64,000 nucleotides of DNA from Paractinoplanes brasiliensis (GCF_004362215.1 NZ_SNWR01000001.1:620001-684000); one strand, 5' to 3'. Numbered from the stretch's first letter, positions 54,758 to 63,877 are shown. Notes: generated from the sequence alone by a model not told the origin. Made by a program: numbers and translations.

Positions 54758-55503
54758 AGATCACCCCTGCCGGCGTCGTCGCCGCGGAGTGGACCAAGTT
54801 CTCCTCCCTGCGTTCCACCTGGATCACGATCGGCATCTCGGTCGTGCTGCTGATCGCGTTCGGCGTGATCGCGTCGGCGTCCTTCTCGGGCGACAACCTG
54901 TCGGCCGTCGACCTGGCCCTGTCCGGCAGCATCCTGGCTGCCCTCGCCGTCGGCGTGCTCGGCGCGCTGCTGGGTGCCGGCGAGTACACCACCGGCATGA
55001 TCCGGGCAACGCTGGCCGCGGTGCCCCGCCGGCTGCCGGTGCTGTGGTCGAAGAGCCTGGTGGCCGGGGCCGCCGCGCTGGTGACGATGACCGCCGGGGC
55101 CTTCGCCGCTTTCGCGCTGGGTTCGGCCGTGCTCAACGACGCGGTCGGCGGTGTCGGCCTCGGCGACGACGGCGTGCTGCGCGCGCTGCTCGGCGCCGGC
55201 CTCTATCTTGGCCTGGTCGCGGTTCTCGGCGTCGCGCTCGGCATGCTCGTCCGGTCCGGCGCCGGCGCCATCGCGATCCTGGCTGGGCTGCTGCTGATCG
55301 TGCCCGGCCTGGCCGCCCTGCTGCCGGACCCGGTCGCCGAGACGATCACCCCGTACCTGCCGAGCAACGCGGGCAGCGCCGTGATGGCGCTGACCCCCGC
55401 TGACGGCGCCCTGGGACCGTGGACCGGGCTCGCGGTTTTCGCCGGCTACGTCGTGGTGGTCCTCGCCGCCACGGCCCATCGCCTCAAGAAGACCGACGCG
55501 TAA
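54754..55503 (+). CDS. ABC-2 type transporter permease
   Basis: 249 residues with six predicted membrane helices; begins MKITPAGVVAAEWTKFSSLRSTW, the usual cytoplasmic N terminus of ABC-2 subunits. ATGA overlap with the ATPase. LLGAGEYTTGMIRATLAAVPRR is the conserved first-loop segment. Confidence 0.9.
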   Translation: MKITPAGVVAAEWTKFSSLRSTWITIGISVVLLIAFGVIASASFSGDNLSAVDLALSGSILAALAVGVLGALLGAGEYTTGMIRATLAAVPRRLPVLWSKSLVAGAAALVTMTAGAFAAFALGSAVLNDAVGGVGLGDDGVLRALLGAGLYLGLVAVLGVALGMLVRSGAGAIAILAGLLLIVPGLAALLPDPVAETITPYLPSNAGSAVMALTPADGALGPWTGLAVFAGYVVVVLAATAHRLKKTDA

Positions 55504-55518
55504 GAGGAGAATCAGGCG

Positions 55519-56673
55519 ATGAGCGCGCAAGGATGGCTGGTCGACCGGCAGACATGGCTGCGGGCGCTCGACCGGCACCGCCCACGCGTCATGGACACCC
55601 TGGTGGCCGTCCCCGTCGTCCTCTTCAGCATCCCGAACCTGATCGAGAAGCCCGTCTCGGCCACGATCGCGACCCTGGTGCTGCTGCCACCGCTGTACTG
55701 GCGGCGACAGCACCCGTTCCTGGCGTTCCTGGCCGTCGTGGTCATCGACCTGATCGAGGGCGTGCTGGACGCCGCCGTGGGCGCCGGGGTCATCCTGCTC
55801 GTGATGCTCTTCGGGGTCGCCTCGCGGGGAACGTGGCGGGCGCTCGCCGGGGCCTCCGCGATCACCGTCGCGCTGTTCACCGCCGAGATCTACTTCCTCG
55901 GGCCGGTGACGGAAACCCCCACCCTCACGATGTCCCTGGCGCTCGGCATCTCGGTGGCCGCTGTCGCTTCCGGCGTCGCGGTGCGCACCCGCCGGGCGTA
56001 CCTGGTCGCACTGGAGGACCGTGCCGCCCGGCTCGAGGTCGAGCGGGACCAGCGGGCCCGCCTCGCCGTGGCCGACGAGCGGGCCCGGGTGGCCCGCGAG
56101 ATGCACGACATCATCGGGCACCACGTGTCGGTGATCGTCGGCCTCGCCGACGGGGGCGCCGCACTCGCCAGATCGCGGGAGGAGCAGACCGCCGAGCCGC
56201 TGCGGCTCATCGGCGAGACCGGCCGGCAGGCCCTCGCGGAACTTCGCCGGACGCTGGGCGTGCTGCGCGGCGAGGACGCCGACCCGCAACTGAGGCCCCA
56301 GCCCGGCATCGACGATCTCGACCGGCTGTTGCCCAGCATCCGGGGAGCGGGGCTCTCGGTGACCTACTCGACCTCGGGTGAGCTGCACAGCCTGGGCAAG
56401 GGCCTGCAGCTCGCGGTCTACCGCATCGTGCAGGAAGCGCTCACCAACACCCTCAAACACGCGGGACGCGGCGCGGCTGCCACCGTCACGCTCACTGCCT
56501 CCGACGGGGAGGTACGCGTACGGGTCAGCGACAACGGCCGTGGCGGACCTGCCGCCCTCAGCCACGGCCTGCTCGGCATGCGCGAACGCGCCGCCATGTA
56601 CGACGGGGTGGTGACCGCCGGCCCGGCCGAGCAGGGCTGGATCGTCGACGTCGTCCTCAAGGAGCCCGCGTGA
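55519..56673 (+). CDS. Sensor histidine kinase of the ABC operon
   Basis: 384 residues: about five membrane helices (25-155), coiled coil, HisKA_3 with VAREMHDIIGHHVSV (His196), and ATPase domain with QEALTNTLKHAG and GLLGMRERAAMYDG. Fifteen bases after the permease. By arrangement it senses the transporter substrate or envelope stress, as in bacitracin-type modules. Confidence 0.92.
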   Translation: MSAQGWLVDRQTWLRALDRHRPRVMDTLVAVPVVLFSIPNLIEKPVSATIATLVLLPPLYWRRQHPFLAFLAVVVIDLIEGVLDAAVGAGVILLVMLFGVASRGTWRALAGASAITVALFTAEIYFLGPVTETPTLTMSLALGISVAAVASGVAVRTRRAYLVALEDRAARLEVERDQRARLAVADERARVAREMHDIIGHHVSVIVGLADGGAALARSREEQTAEPLRLIGETGRQALAELRRTLGVLRGEDADPQLRPQPGIDDLDRLLPSIRGAGLSVTYSTSGELHSLGKGLQLAVYRIVQEALTNTLKHAGRGAAATVTLTASDGEVRVRVSDNGRGGPAALSHGLLGMRERAAMYDGVVTAGPAEQGWIVDVVLKEPA

Positions 56674-57326
56674 CCACTGTCCTGATCGCCGACGACCAGC
56701 CCTTGCAGCGCCTGGGTTTCCGGATGCTGCTCGACGGCACCGCCGGGATGATCGTGGTCGGCGAGGCGTCCAGCGGCGGCGAGGCGGTGCGGCTGGTGGA
56801 CCGGACCCACCCCGACGTGGTCCTGATGGACGTCCGCATGCCCGGCATGGACGGCATCGAGGCCACCCGCCGGATCACCGCGGCCGGCCCACGCACCCAC
56901 GTGCTGATCCTGACCACCTTCGACCTGGACGAGTACGTCTACGCCGGACTGCGGGCCGGGGCCAGCGGGTTCCTGCTCAAGGACGCCCAGCCGGACGAGC
57001 TGATCGCCGGCATCCGGGCAGTGGCCGGCGGGGACTCGGTGGTGGCCCCGAGCCTCACCCGCAAGCTGATGAACGCCTACCTCCAGGACACCGCACCGGC
57101 CGCGGACCCGGACCCCCGGCTGGCCATGCTGAGTGAACGGGAGCGGGAGGTGCTCGAGGCGATCGGCCGCGGCGCCACGAACGCCGAGATCGCCGTCCGT
57201 TTCACCCTTACCGAGTCGACCGTGAAGAAGCACGTCGGCCGCGTCCTGGCCAAGATCGGCGCCCGGGACCGGATCCAGGCAGTGATCTTCGCCTATGACA
57301 ACGGCCTGGTTCAACCACGCACCTGA
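56670..57326 (+). CDS. LuxR-type response regulator of the ABC operon
   Basis: 218 residues: receiver with Asp8-Asp9 and phospho-acceptor Asp54 (VVLMDVRMPGMDG), then HTH LSEREREVLEAIGRGATNAEIAVRF. Starts in a GTGA overlap with the kinase stop. Expected to activate the upstream ABC genes. Confidence 0.93.
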   Translation: MTTVLIADDQPLQRLGFRMLLDGTAGMIVVGEASSGGEAVRLVDRTHPDVVLMDVRMPGMDGIEATRRITAAGPRTHVLILTTFDLDEYVYAGLRAGASGFLLKDAQPDELIAGIRAVAGGDSVVAPSLTRKLMNAYLQDTAPAADPDPRLAMLSEREREVLEAIGRGATNAEIAVRFTLTESTVKKHVGRVLAKIGARDRIQAVIFAYDNGLVQPRT

Positions 57327-57346
57327 GCTGCTTTAGGAGAGACGAC

Positions 57347-57748
57347 GTGGCCTGGAGCACGCGCGAACTCGCGGAGCTGGCCGGAACGACCGTGAACACC
57401 GTCAGGTATTACCACCGGGTCGGCCTGCTCGAGGAACCCGGGCGCCGGTCCAACGGCTACAAGGAGTACGGACCTCAGGAACTCGCACGTCTCGTACGCA
57501 TCCGGCGGCTCGTCGAACTGGGCGTGCCCCTTGCTCGCATCGGCTCGGACGGCGCCGTGCTACCGGAGACGCTTCGCCAGGTCGACGCCGACCTGGCGGC
57601 GGACATCGAACGCCTGAACCGGGCCCGCACCGGCATCGCGGCCATCCTGCGGGGGTCAGCAGGTCTGGAAGGGGTTTGTCCCGAGTCACATCCAGGTCCT
57701 GGCGCCCCAAGGCAGCCGTTCTCAAAGCCGATTGGTGCGGGTGGTTGA
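57347..57748 (+). CDS. MerR-family regulator with chimeric short C terminus
   Basis: 133 residues from GTG with AGGAGAG ahead. The winged helix ELAELAGTTVNTVRYYHRVGLLEEPGRRSNGYKEYG is intact, followed by the dimer helix to about residue 105 (LNRARTGIAAILRGSA). The rest, GLEGVCPESHPGPGAPRQPF, does not look like the family, which usually continues for another hundred residues. The sequence after about 57655 appears to be a foreign junction. It may still bind DNA. Confidence 0.7.
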   Translation: MAWSTRELAELAGTTVNTVRYYHRVGLLEEPGRRSNGYKEYGPQELARLVRIRRLVELGVPLARIGSDGAVLPETLRQVDADLAADIERLNRARTGIAAILRGSAGLEGVCPESHPGPGAPRQPFSKPIGAGG

Positions 57749-57785
57749 GTCCGGCTCATTTCCTCTGACCGGGGGACGCACCGGG

Positions 57786-58211
57786 TCAGGGGGCCAGCGT
57801 CGCGGTGACGATGGTGCCGGCGGCATCCGATTCGACGCTCACCTCTTGACATAGCTGGCGGACGATCCACAAACCGCGGCCACCGGTCGCCGTGGGCGGT
57901 ACCGGTTCACGTCCCGCCAGCTCCGGATCGGCGATCCCAGGTCCCTCGTCGCGGATCTGACAGTGCAGCAGACCATCGGCATGCCAAAAACGCAGGGTGC
58001 CGCTCCCGCCGCCATGCCGCACCGCGTTGCTGGCCAGCTCACCGATGACGATGAGGAGGATGTCGACTGCGGCCGACGACACGCCGCCGGCGTGGGCGTG
58101 CGCGGTGACGGCAGCCCGAAGCGTATACAACTCGTTCTCGGTGAACGGCTGGGTCAGGTCGAGGATCGCGGCTGGCTCGACGGCGCGCGTCTCCTGCTCC
58201 GGGCCGGTCAT
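57786..58211 (-). CDS. Anti-sigma-factor-type ATP-binding protein
   Basis: 141 residues, a single HATPase fold of the RsbW/SpoIIAB kind: N-box IVIGELASNAVRHGG, G1 DEGPGIAD, G2 TGGRGLWIV. It starts in an ATGA overlap with the MEDS-STAS gene. Probably phosphorylates or sequesters a STAS protein or a sigma factor; the coupled STAS protein is the natural partner. Confidence 0.87.
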   Translation of the reverse strand: MTGPEQETRAVEPAAILDLTQPFTENELYTLRAAVTAHAHAGGVSSAAVDILLIVIGELASNAVRHGGGSGTLRFWHADGLLHCQIRDEGPGIADPELAGREPVPPTATGGRGLWIVRQLCQEVSVESDAAGTIVTATLAP

Positions 58212-59071
58212 GGCGCGACGGATACCCGGAGTTGTTCGATATCAACCCCTCCGCATAACCGCAGGAGCTTGCCCACCAGCGGTCCGCACAGCACTGTCAT
58301 GTGACGCCCGGGTGGCAGCTGTGCCGCTGCGCGTACGATCTCGGCGGCGCATGCCGCGTCCGTGTAGTGCAGCTGCCGCAGATTGAGATACAGGTTGTGA
58401 TCGAGGCGGATCGATTCGGCGAGTGCTTGCTGCAGGACGGTGATGTTGCGAAAGTCCAGCTCCCCGGCGATGCGGACTCCCGGTGGCCGGTATTGCCGGC
58501 ACACCCGAAGCAGCGCGTCCTCGTGGTAGACCTGGGCGGCGATCGCGTTGTTGTGGACCTCGGCGGCGAACGCCAGGGTGACCGGGTCGAAGATCTCCCG
58601 GTCGTACTGGCAGATGGTGGTCAGGAAGCGCGCCGGAGCGAGGGAGCCGAGCTGGCGTTCGAACCGCAGCAGCTCCTGCGCGGCAGCGTGCGGCCGACCG
58701 GCCCAGGCCATGTCGGCGGTTACGCGCAGACCTCTGAATCCTCCGGCTGCGGCCGCGGCGAGTTCTTCGGCGATGGTGTCGAGCATTCTCTGGGCGGTCG
58801 GTACGCCCGCCTGCAGCCAAGCGGCGGCGCAGTCGGCGACACGTAACTCGCCGCGGCTGGTCGCCTCGTCATACGCGATCGACCGCTCACTCAGTTCGGC
58901 GGCGAGTGTCCCGGATGCCACCGCATCGGTGAAACAGACGACACGGTCGCCGGCGTCCAGACCTTCACCCACGAACGCGGCCAGCAGATCAAACCGCTCG
59001 TCCTGGTCGGTGAAGGTCAGGCACGCGTGAGTGCCTGCCGCGAGTTGATCGACCGTGATTGCCTCGGCCAT
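58208..59071 (-). CDS. MEDS-domain protein with C-terminal STAS domain
   Basis: 287 residues. About 1-165 is a MEDS (DcmR-sensory) domain: THACLTFTDQDERFDLLAAFV, DRVVCFTD, FLTTICQYDREIFDP. About 190-285 is STAS-like (PGVRIAGELDFRNITVLQQAL, LYLNLRQLHYTDAACAAEIV), where the usual phosphorylatable Ser in D-S-S/T is replaced by TDAA, so Thr may or may not be used. Acts as sensor plus anti-anti-sigma partner of the overlapping kinase-like gene. Confidence 0.82.
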   Translation of the reverse strand: MAEAITVDQLAAGTHACLTFTDQDERFDLLAAFVGEGLDAGDRVVCFTDAVASGTLAAELSERSIAYDEATSRGELRVADCAAAWLQAGVPTAQRMLDTIAEELAAAAAGGFRGLRVTADMAWAGRPHAAAQELLRFERQLGSLAPARFLTTICQYDREIFDPVTLAFAAEVHNNAIAAQVYHEDALLRVCRQYRPPGVRIAGELDFRNITVLQQALAESIRLDHNLYLNLRQLHYTDAACAAEIVRAAAQLPPGRHMTVLCGPLVGKLLRLCGGVDIEQLRVSVAP

Positions 59072-59250
59072 CGCGGCTGTCCACCCTCTCCTTCATGTGT
59101 ACGCACACCCTAGTACTGCACCGGCACGTGCGTGTCGGCTGGCTGCTGTTTGCGCTGACTGGTTGCGACTTGCGTTGACGTCGAGTCGTGGCAGGCTGGG
59201 CTCGACGGCCTGCTGGAGATGGTTGGTTCGCGTTTCGGCAGGTCAGAACC

Positions 59251-59439
59251 GCGTGGACCCCGGGCGACCCGGAGTTCCCCTACGTCGGCGAGTACGTCAA
59301 CACGCTGGCCCTGGCCCAGGTGCGCACCCTGAACTGCGGCTCGAAGACCCTGGCTGACCGGCCTGGGCAACTCGCCGTGCCGGGCGCCCGCATGCCGCTG
59401 CTCAGCGAGGTCTTCGCCCTGGTCAAGCGATACCGGGCG
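59251..59439 (+). pseudogene. Internal fragment of a glycerophosphodiester phosphodiesterase
   Basis: Residues AWTPGDPEFPYVGEYVNTLAL, AQVRTLNCGSKTLADRPGQ and PGARMPLLSEVFALVKRYRA match the strand region of GDPD proteins (LTLAQLRTLDCG...G.R.PTLAEV). Both the N-terminal HRG motif and the C terminus are missing. It stands beside an exported phosphatase, consistent with an old phosphate-scavenging locus. The rest of 59072-59725 shows no gene. Confidence 0.65.
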
Positions 59440-59573
59440 CTGAAAAACGCTTGGCGGGGCGCGGGTCCCGTGCGCCCCGCCGAGCGCTGCCCCCGGGCGG
59501 CGGTCCCGGTTCGCAGCCAGGTCACGGCGACGGCGACCAGTCCGACGACGCCGAGCACCGGACAGGACATCAG

Positions 59574-59593
59574 GCCGGCTGCGGTCAGCCGGC
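59574..59593. terminator. Small hairpin upstream of phoD-like gene
   Basis: GCCGGCTG-cggt-CAGCCGGC is a perfect 8-base stem with a 4-base loop, between the GDPD remnant and the phosphatase gene. Could be the terminator of the lost gene. Confidence 0.4.
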
Positions 59594-59725
59594 AACGGCT
59601 GCCCCAATCCTGGGGAGGCGAGGCCGGTGTCGGGCTCACGGAATGCGTGCCGGGCGTCTCGCGGTCATGTGGCCGTCATGCGGGGTGCAGGCGGCCGTCA
59701 GCTGGACGGCCTAGAACCGGAACCC

Positions 59726-61306
59726 ATGACAGTGAAGATCGGCAATGCCATTGATCGGCGCCGGCTGATCGCCGGGGCCGCCGCGGTCGCCGGTGTCGCG
59801 GCCCTGGCGCAGGTTCCCGCCGACGCCGTTGAGGCCGCCCCGGCGGTGCCCGGCGGCAAGTACCCGTTCACGCTCGGCGTGGCCTCCGGCGACCCCACGC
59901 CGACCGGGGTGGTGTTGTGGAGCCGGCTGGCGCCGGAGCCGTTCGCGCCGGACGGCGGTCTGCCGGCGCGACCGCTGCCCGTGCGCTGGCAGGTGGCCCG
60001 CGACGAGCGGTTCAAGCGGGTGGTACGCGAGGGCGTCGCTTGGGCGCTGCCCCAGCTGGGTCACAGCGTCCACGTCGAGGTGGACGGTCTCGCCGCCGAC
60101 AGCGAGTACTACTACCGTTTCGCGTACCGTGATCATCGCTCGCCGCTCGGACGGACCCGGACCGCTCCTGCCCGCCGCTCCCCCGGCGGGGTCCTGAATC
60201 TGGCGGTGGTGTCCTGCCAGTCCTGGGGTGACGGCTACTACCCGTCCTACGCCCATATCGCCCGCGATGATCTCGACCTGGTGCTGCACCTGGGTGACTA
60301 CGTGTACGAGGGTGGCATCTCGGCGACCGGCGGCTACCGCAACGTGGCCGTGCCGGAGACCGCCCGGCCCGCGCCGGGCACGCTCGATCAGTGGCGGATC
60401 CGGTACGCGCTCTACAAGTCCGACCCGGACCTGCAGGCCGCCCACGCCCGGGTGCCGTTCGCGGTGACCTGGGACGACCATGAGGTGGTCAACGACTACG
60501 CCGGGACCGCCCAGGAGCACAACCCGGACATCTCCGCGCTGCGCGCCGCCGCCTACCAGGCCTGGTACGAGCACCAGCCGGTCCGCGCCCCGGCCCGGCC
60601 CACCGGCGACGGGCCGCGGATCTACCGGCGCCTGCACTGGGGCCGCCTGGCCCAGCTCGACATCGTCGACGGGCGCCAGTACCGCACCGTCCCGGCCTGC
60701 TCATGGGGTGAGGGCGACGCCTGCGCCGGGCAGTACGCGCCGGAGGCCACCATGCTGGGCGCCGCCCAGGAGAAGTGGCTCTACGCCGGCCTGGCCGCCT
60801 CCACCGCCCGGTGGAACCTGCTCGGCAGCAACGTCATGCTGGCCCGCCTCGACCACGACGGGGACGCCGGCGACCGGCTCTGGCACGACGCCTGGGACGG
60901 CTACCCGGCGGCCCGCAACCGGCTCACCCGGGCGTGGGTCCGGCACGAGGTGTCCAACCCGGTTGTGCTCACCGGCGACTGGCACTCCACGTTCGTCAAC
61001 GACATCCACACCGACTTCGACCAGCCCGGCTCACCGGTGGTGGCCACCGAGTTCGTCGGCACGTCAATCTCCTCCAACGGCGACCGGGAGGTCTACGGCC
61101 CCTACTACGGGCCGATGATCAAGCACAATCCGCACATCCGGTACTTCGACGGTGACCGGCGCGGCCACCAGCGGATCCGCCTTGAACGCGGCGCCCTGCG
61201 GGTGGAGGCCCGGATGGTGACCACGGTGTCGCGGCGCGACGCCCCGCAGTACACCCACGCCGCCTTCGCGGTGGAGAACGGCCGGCCCGGCGCCCAGCAG
61301 GCCTGA
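59726..61306 (+). CDS. phoD: PhoD-like alkaline phosphatase, Tat-exported
   Basis: 526 residues. Tat signal with DRRRLIAGAAAVAGVAALA near residue 10 and cleavage near 39. Fe/Ca-binding PhoD features: NLAVVSCQSW, HLGDYVYEGG, WDDHEVVNDY and GDWHSTFVND. N-terminal PhoD_N domain (about 45-150) precedes the catalytic domain. Releases phosphate from extracellular esters. A strong terminator follows. Confidence 0.93.
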   Translation: MTVKIGNAIDRRRLIAGAAAVAGVAALAQVPADAVEAAPAVPGGKYPFTLGVASGDPTPTGVVLWSRLAPEPFAPDGGLPARPLPVRWQVARDERFKRVVREGVAWALPQLGHSVHVEVDGLAADSEYYYRFAYRDHRSPLGRTRTAPARRSPGGVLNLAVVSCQSWGDGYYPSYAHIARDDLDLVLHLGDYVYEGGISATGGYRNVAVPETARPAPGTLDQWRIRYALYKSDPDLQAAHARVPFAVTWDDHEVVNDYAGTAQEHNPDISALRAAAYQAWYEHQPVRAPARPTGDGPRIYRRLHWGRLAQLDIVDGRQYRTVPACSWGEGDACAGQYAPEATMLGAAQEKWLYAGLAASTARWNLLGSNVMLARLDHDGDAGDRLWHDAWDGYPAARNRLTRAWVRHEVSNPVVLTGDWHSTFVNDIHTDFDQPGSPVVATEFVGTSISSNGDREVYGPYYGPMIKHNPHIRYFDGDRRGHQRIRLERGALRVEARMVTTVSRRDAPQYTHAAFAVENGRPGAQQA

Positions 61307-61324
61307 ACCGCGTGGGCCCGCCTT

Positions 61325-61355
61325 CCCGCCGGGTCGGCATGACCGGCCCGGCGGG
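61325..61355. terminator. Strong intrinsic-type hairpin after phoD
   Basis: CCCGCCGGG (61325-61333) pairs with CCCGGCGGG (61347-61355), extended by TCGG/CCGG with one G-T pair, a 13-base stem with 5-base loop. No T-run, as usual in high-GC actinobacteria. Confidence 0.8.
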
Positions 61356-61581
61356 CAACCGGCTGTACGTGTTCTCGCAACGCGCGGCACGTCCGAATCC
61401 TGGTGAGCGGTGTCACCTACTACGTGACCGGGCCTTTCCGTGCCTGAGCGTGTGATCGATAGCCGGGCTGTGAACGCTGCCTGAACCCTCGGCGCAGCCC
61501 CGCTCGACCGCCCTGCGACCCGCCTAGCATCGACGGACAAAGGGGAATCGGCCGGAGGCTGTCATCGAATTCTGGTGGAGC

Positions 61582-63057
61582 GTGGCGCTGGCGACGTTCG
61601 GTGTGGTGGTGCCGGCCGTCGCGGCCGTGTACGAGTTCGTCATCAAGGGCCGCAAGCGACTCGGCTACCGGGTGCAGATGGACACCACGGTCACCGACGT
61701 CGTGCAGAGCGAACACGCCGGACCGCTGCGCGAGCTGCGCCAGGGCGGCGACCCCCTCGCCAAACCCACACTGGTGCTGCTGCGCATCGAGAACAACGGC
61801 GCCACCTTCATCGACACCCACGACTACGCGGTGCTCGACGACAGCCGGGTCGGCCTGCGGGTCCGCTTCCCCGGCCGCCGCGTCGCCGGCATGGTGGTCA
61901 CCGAACTCAGCGACGACTACCTGCGCGACAGCTTCACCAACGGCGACGGGTTCGCCGCCGACGGCGATCTGATCGAACTGCCCCGTACGCCGATGAACCG
62001 CTCGGCGCACTACAAGGTTCTCGCCGCGCTGGAACGCGCCGACGGCAGCGCCGGCGCCACCTTCGACCCGCCCGAGGTGATCGGCGGAATCAAGGGCGGC
62101 CGCATCGTCGAGACGCAGAGCCGCACCGGCACCCCGAAACGGGCCATCGCCCTGGTCGGCTTCCTGGTCGTCCTGGTCGTCGCCCAGCTGCTCGTGTTCC
62201 TGCGCAGCAACACCACCGCGCCACTGGACTGCGCCACCGGCCGGCTGCAGGTGGTCGGGTCGACGGCGTTCGCCCCGATCGTGCGCGAAGCCGCCGACTC
62301 GTACCGCAAGCTCTGCCCGGGCGCCGAGTTCGCGATCGACATGCGCGGCAGCGGCGAAGGCCTGCAGGCGCTGCAGCAGGCCGACGCCGGCGTGCTGGCC
62401 TTCTCCGACGGCGAGAAGCCGGACGGCATGCCCGCCCTGCTCCCCCGGCCGATCGCGTTCTTCCTGTTCACCCTCGTCGCGCATCCGGACACCGGGGTGC
62501 ACGATCTGTCCCCCGAGCAGATCCGGCGCATCTACCGCGGCGAGCTGACCAACTGGCGCGAGATCGGCGGCAACGACCTGCCGATCCGCCTGGTCAGCCG
62601 CAATCCCGGCTCCGGCACCCGGGCCGCGCTGCAACGCCGCGTGCTCAACGGCGTCCGCGAGCCAGGCAGCAACTCCGACGACTGCCACACCCCGGATCCC
62701 GGCGCCGAACCGGGCGTGCTGCGCTGCGCGCGCAACTCCACCCAGGAGGTGCTGCGCACGGTGGCCGACACCCCGGGCGCGCTCGGCTACGCCGAACTCG
62801 GCGCCGGCGAGGGCCAGGACGGCCTGACGCTGGTCCGCATCGGCGGGCACCGCGCCACCGTGTCCGAGGCCGACCACGGCACCTACCCGTTCTGGGAGAC
62901 CGAGTACGGCTACACCCACGGCGAACCGGACGCCCGCTCCCTGACCGCGAGCTTCCTGCGCTATCTCACCAACCAGGTCGGCGCGGACATCATCCGCGCG
63001 AACGGCGACCGGCCCTGCGCCGACCTGGCCAACCCCGCGATCTGCCGGCCCGCCTGA
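61582..63057 (+). CDS. Membrane-anchored PstS-like substrate-binding protein
   Basis: 491 residues. N-terminal helix, a roughly 120-residue soluble domain (VLLRIENNGATFIDTHDYAV...), TM helix at about 187-210 (LVGFLVVLVVAQLLVFL), then a PBP-like phosphate-binding domain (LQVVGSTAFAPIVREAADSYRK, DMRGSGEGLQAL, RIYRGELTNWREIGGNDLPI, NPGSGTRAAL). An acid-base phosphate role is family inference. The start is unsettled: a GGAGG at 61554-61558 fits ATC/GTC at 61561-61564 better, whereas GTG at 61582 is the first ordinary start. Confidence 0.82.
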   Translation: MALATFGVVVPAVAAVYEFVIKGRKRLGYRVQMDTTVTDVVQSEHAGPLRELRQGGDPLAKPTLVLLRIENNGATFIDTHDYAVLDDSRVGLRVRFPGRRVAGMVVTELSDDYLRDSFTNGDGFAADGDLIELPRTPMNRSAHYKVLAALERADGSAGATFDPPEVIGGIKGGRIVETQSRTGTPKRAIALVGFLVVLVVAQLLVFLRSNTTAPLDCATGRLQVVGSTAFAPIVREAADSYRKLCPGAEFAIDMRGSGEGLQALQQADAGVLAFSDGEKPDGMPALLPRPIAFFLFTLVAHPDTGVHDLSPEQIRRIYRGELTNWREIGGNDLPIRLVSRNPGSGTRAALQRRVLNGVREPGSNSDDCHTPDPGAEPGVLRCARNSTQEVLRTVADTPGALGYAELGAGEGQDGLTLVRIGGHRATVSEADHGTYPFWETEYGYTHGEPDARSLTASFLRYLTNQVGADIIRANGDRPCADLANPAICRPA

Positions 63058-63264
63058 GTGTCCCGGTCATCGCTGCTCGCCGAGCACGTCCTGCTCTTCT
63101 ACGGGCTGACCGGCCTGCTGTGCGTGGTCGACGTGCCCGGCGGGCCCATCCCGGTGCTCCTGGTCGCGGCGGCGATCGCTGGCGCGTACCTGATGCACGT
63201 TGCCAAGACGGAACTGTGGCGGGCCTGCAGCGCAAGCGGTCACTCACCGGCCCACCCACGGTGA
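63058..63264 (+). CDS. Short membrane protein, perhaps a truncated CPBP-type protein
   Basis: 68 residues, GTG immediately after the preceding stop. LLAEHVLLFYGLTGLLCVVD then IPVLLVAAAIAGAYLMHVAK gives two helices and recalls the N terminus of CPBP intramembrane proteases, whose catalytic motifs are absent; the tail is unrelated. Likely truncated. Overlaps the convergent gene by 21 bases. Confidence 0.45.
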   Translation: MSRSSLLAEHVLLFYGLTGLLCVVDVPGGPIPVLLVAAAIAGAYLMHVAKTELWRACSASGHSPAHPR

Positions 63265-63678
63265 TTCGTCGGCCAGGTCGACGAAGAAGCCAATCCAGCC
63301 GTGACTCCATTGGCGCGTCTCGTACCCACCCAGCTCGGCGCGGAGCGGCCCGGCCCATCCGAGGCGCTGCCCGTCGACCGGCAGACCGGCGTCGCCTTCC
63401 GGCACCGGCTCGAACGGTGGCAGCTCCGGCCGCCGCCCGTCCGGCATATGCGGCAGGGACTGGCTCGCGACCGCTACGAAGACGGCCGACTGGCGCGACA
63501 TCGCCGGCATCACCAGATAGCGGGTCAGCGTGTTGCCGTCGTCCCAACCGATCCCGAACTCCCACTCCACAACGCCGTGGAAGGATCGAGGGCCGGTGAC
63601 GTCCGTCTGAACGTCCAGGTTCGCGCGAATGACGTCACGGATGAACGCCGCTGCCTTGTCGGGGAACACGACGTCCAT
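63244..63678 (-). CDS. Uncharacterised protein, 144 residues
   Basis: MDVVFPDKAAAFIRDVIRANLDV, VVEWEFGIGWDDGNTLTRYLV and ETRQWSHGWIGFFVDLADE. Mixed alpha/beta, no signal or membrane helix. I do not recognise the family. The frame is open upstream to 63969, so an earlier start such as 63807 cannot be excluded. Confidence 0.6.
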   Translation of the reverse strand: MDVVFPDKAAAFIRDVIRANLDVQTDVTGPRSFHGVVEWEFGIGWDDGNTLTRYLVMPAMSRQSAVFVAVASQSLPHMPDGRRPELPPFEPVPEGDAGLPVDGQRLGWAGPLRAELGGYETRQWSHGWIGFFVDLADESPWVGR

Positions 63679-63877
63679 TGTGACCTGCCGGGCGACGCCG
63701 TCACAGCCTGATCCGACCGGCCGACGTGGCGGATCCGCGCGACGCTCGTCGTAGGATTCCTTCCGGGAGCGGATCGGGGCGGCGGCCTCACGCGACAGAA
63801 CCGACATGAGCCCGGGTCGAACGCATCGACGGTTATGGCCTTCGGCAGGCGGCGGGCTGCACAGGTGAAGTCGAGCT

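Noticed and set aside
53866..56565. An 899-codon leftward frame opposite the ABC and kinase genes
   Set aside because: Domain-free, Arg/Gln/His-rich, and contradicts two overlapping, well-recognised rightward genes.
61575..63599. 674-codon frame over the PstS-like gene
   Set aside because: Arg/Pro/Ala-rich shadow frame; the neighbouring frame has clear PBP motifs.
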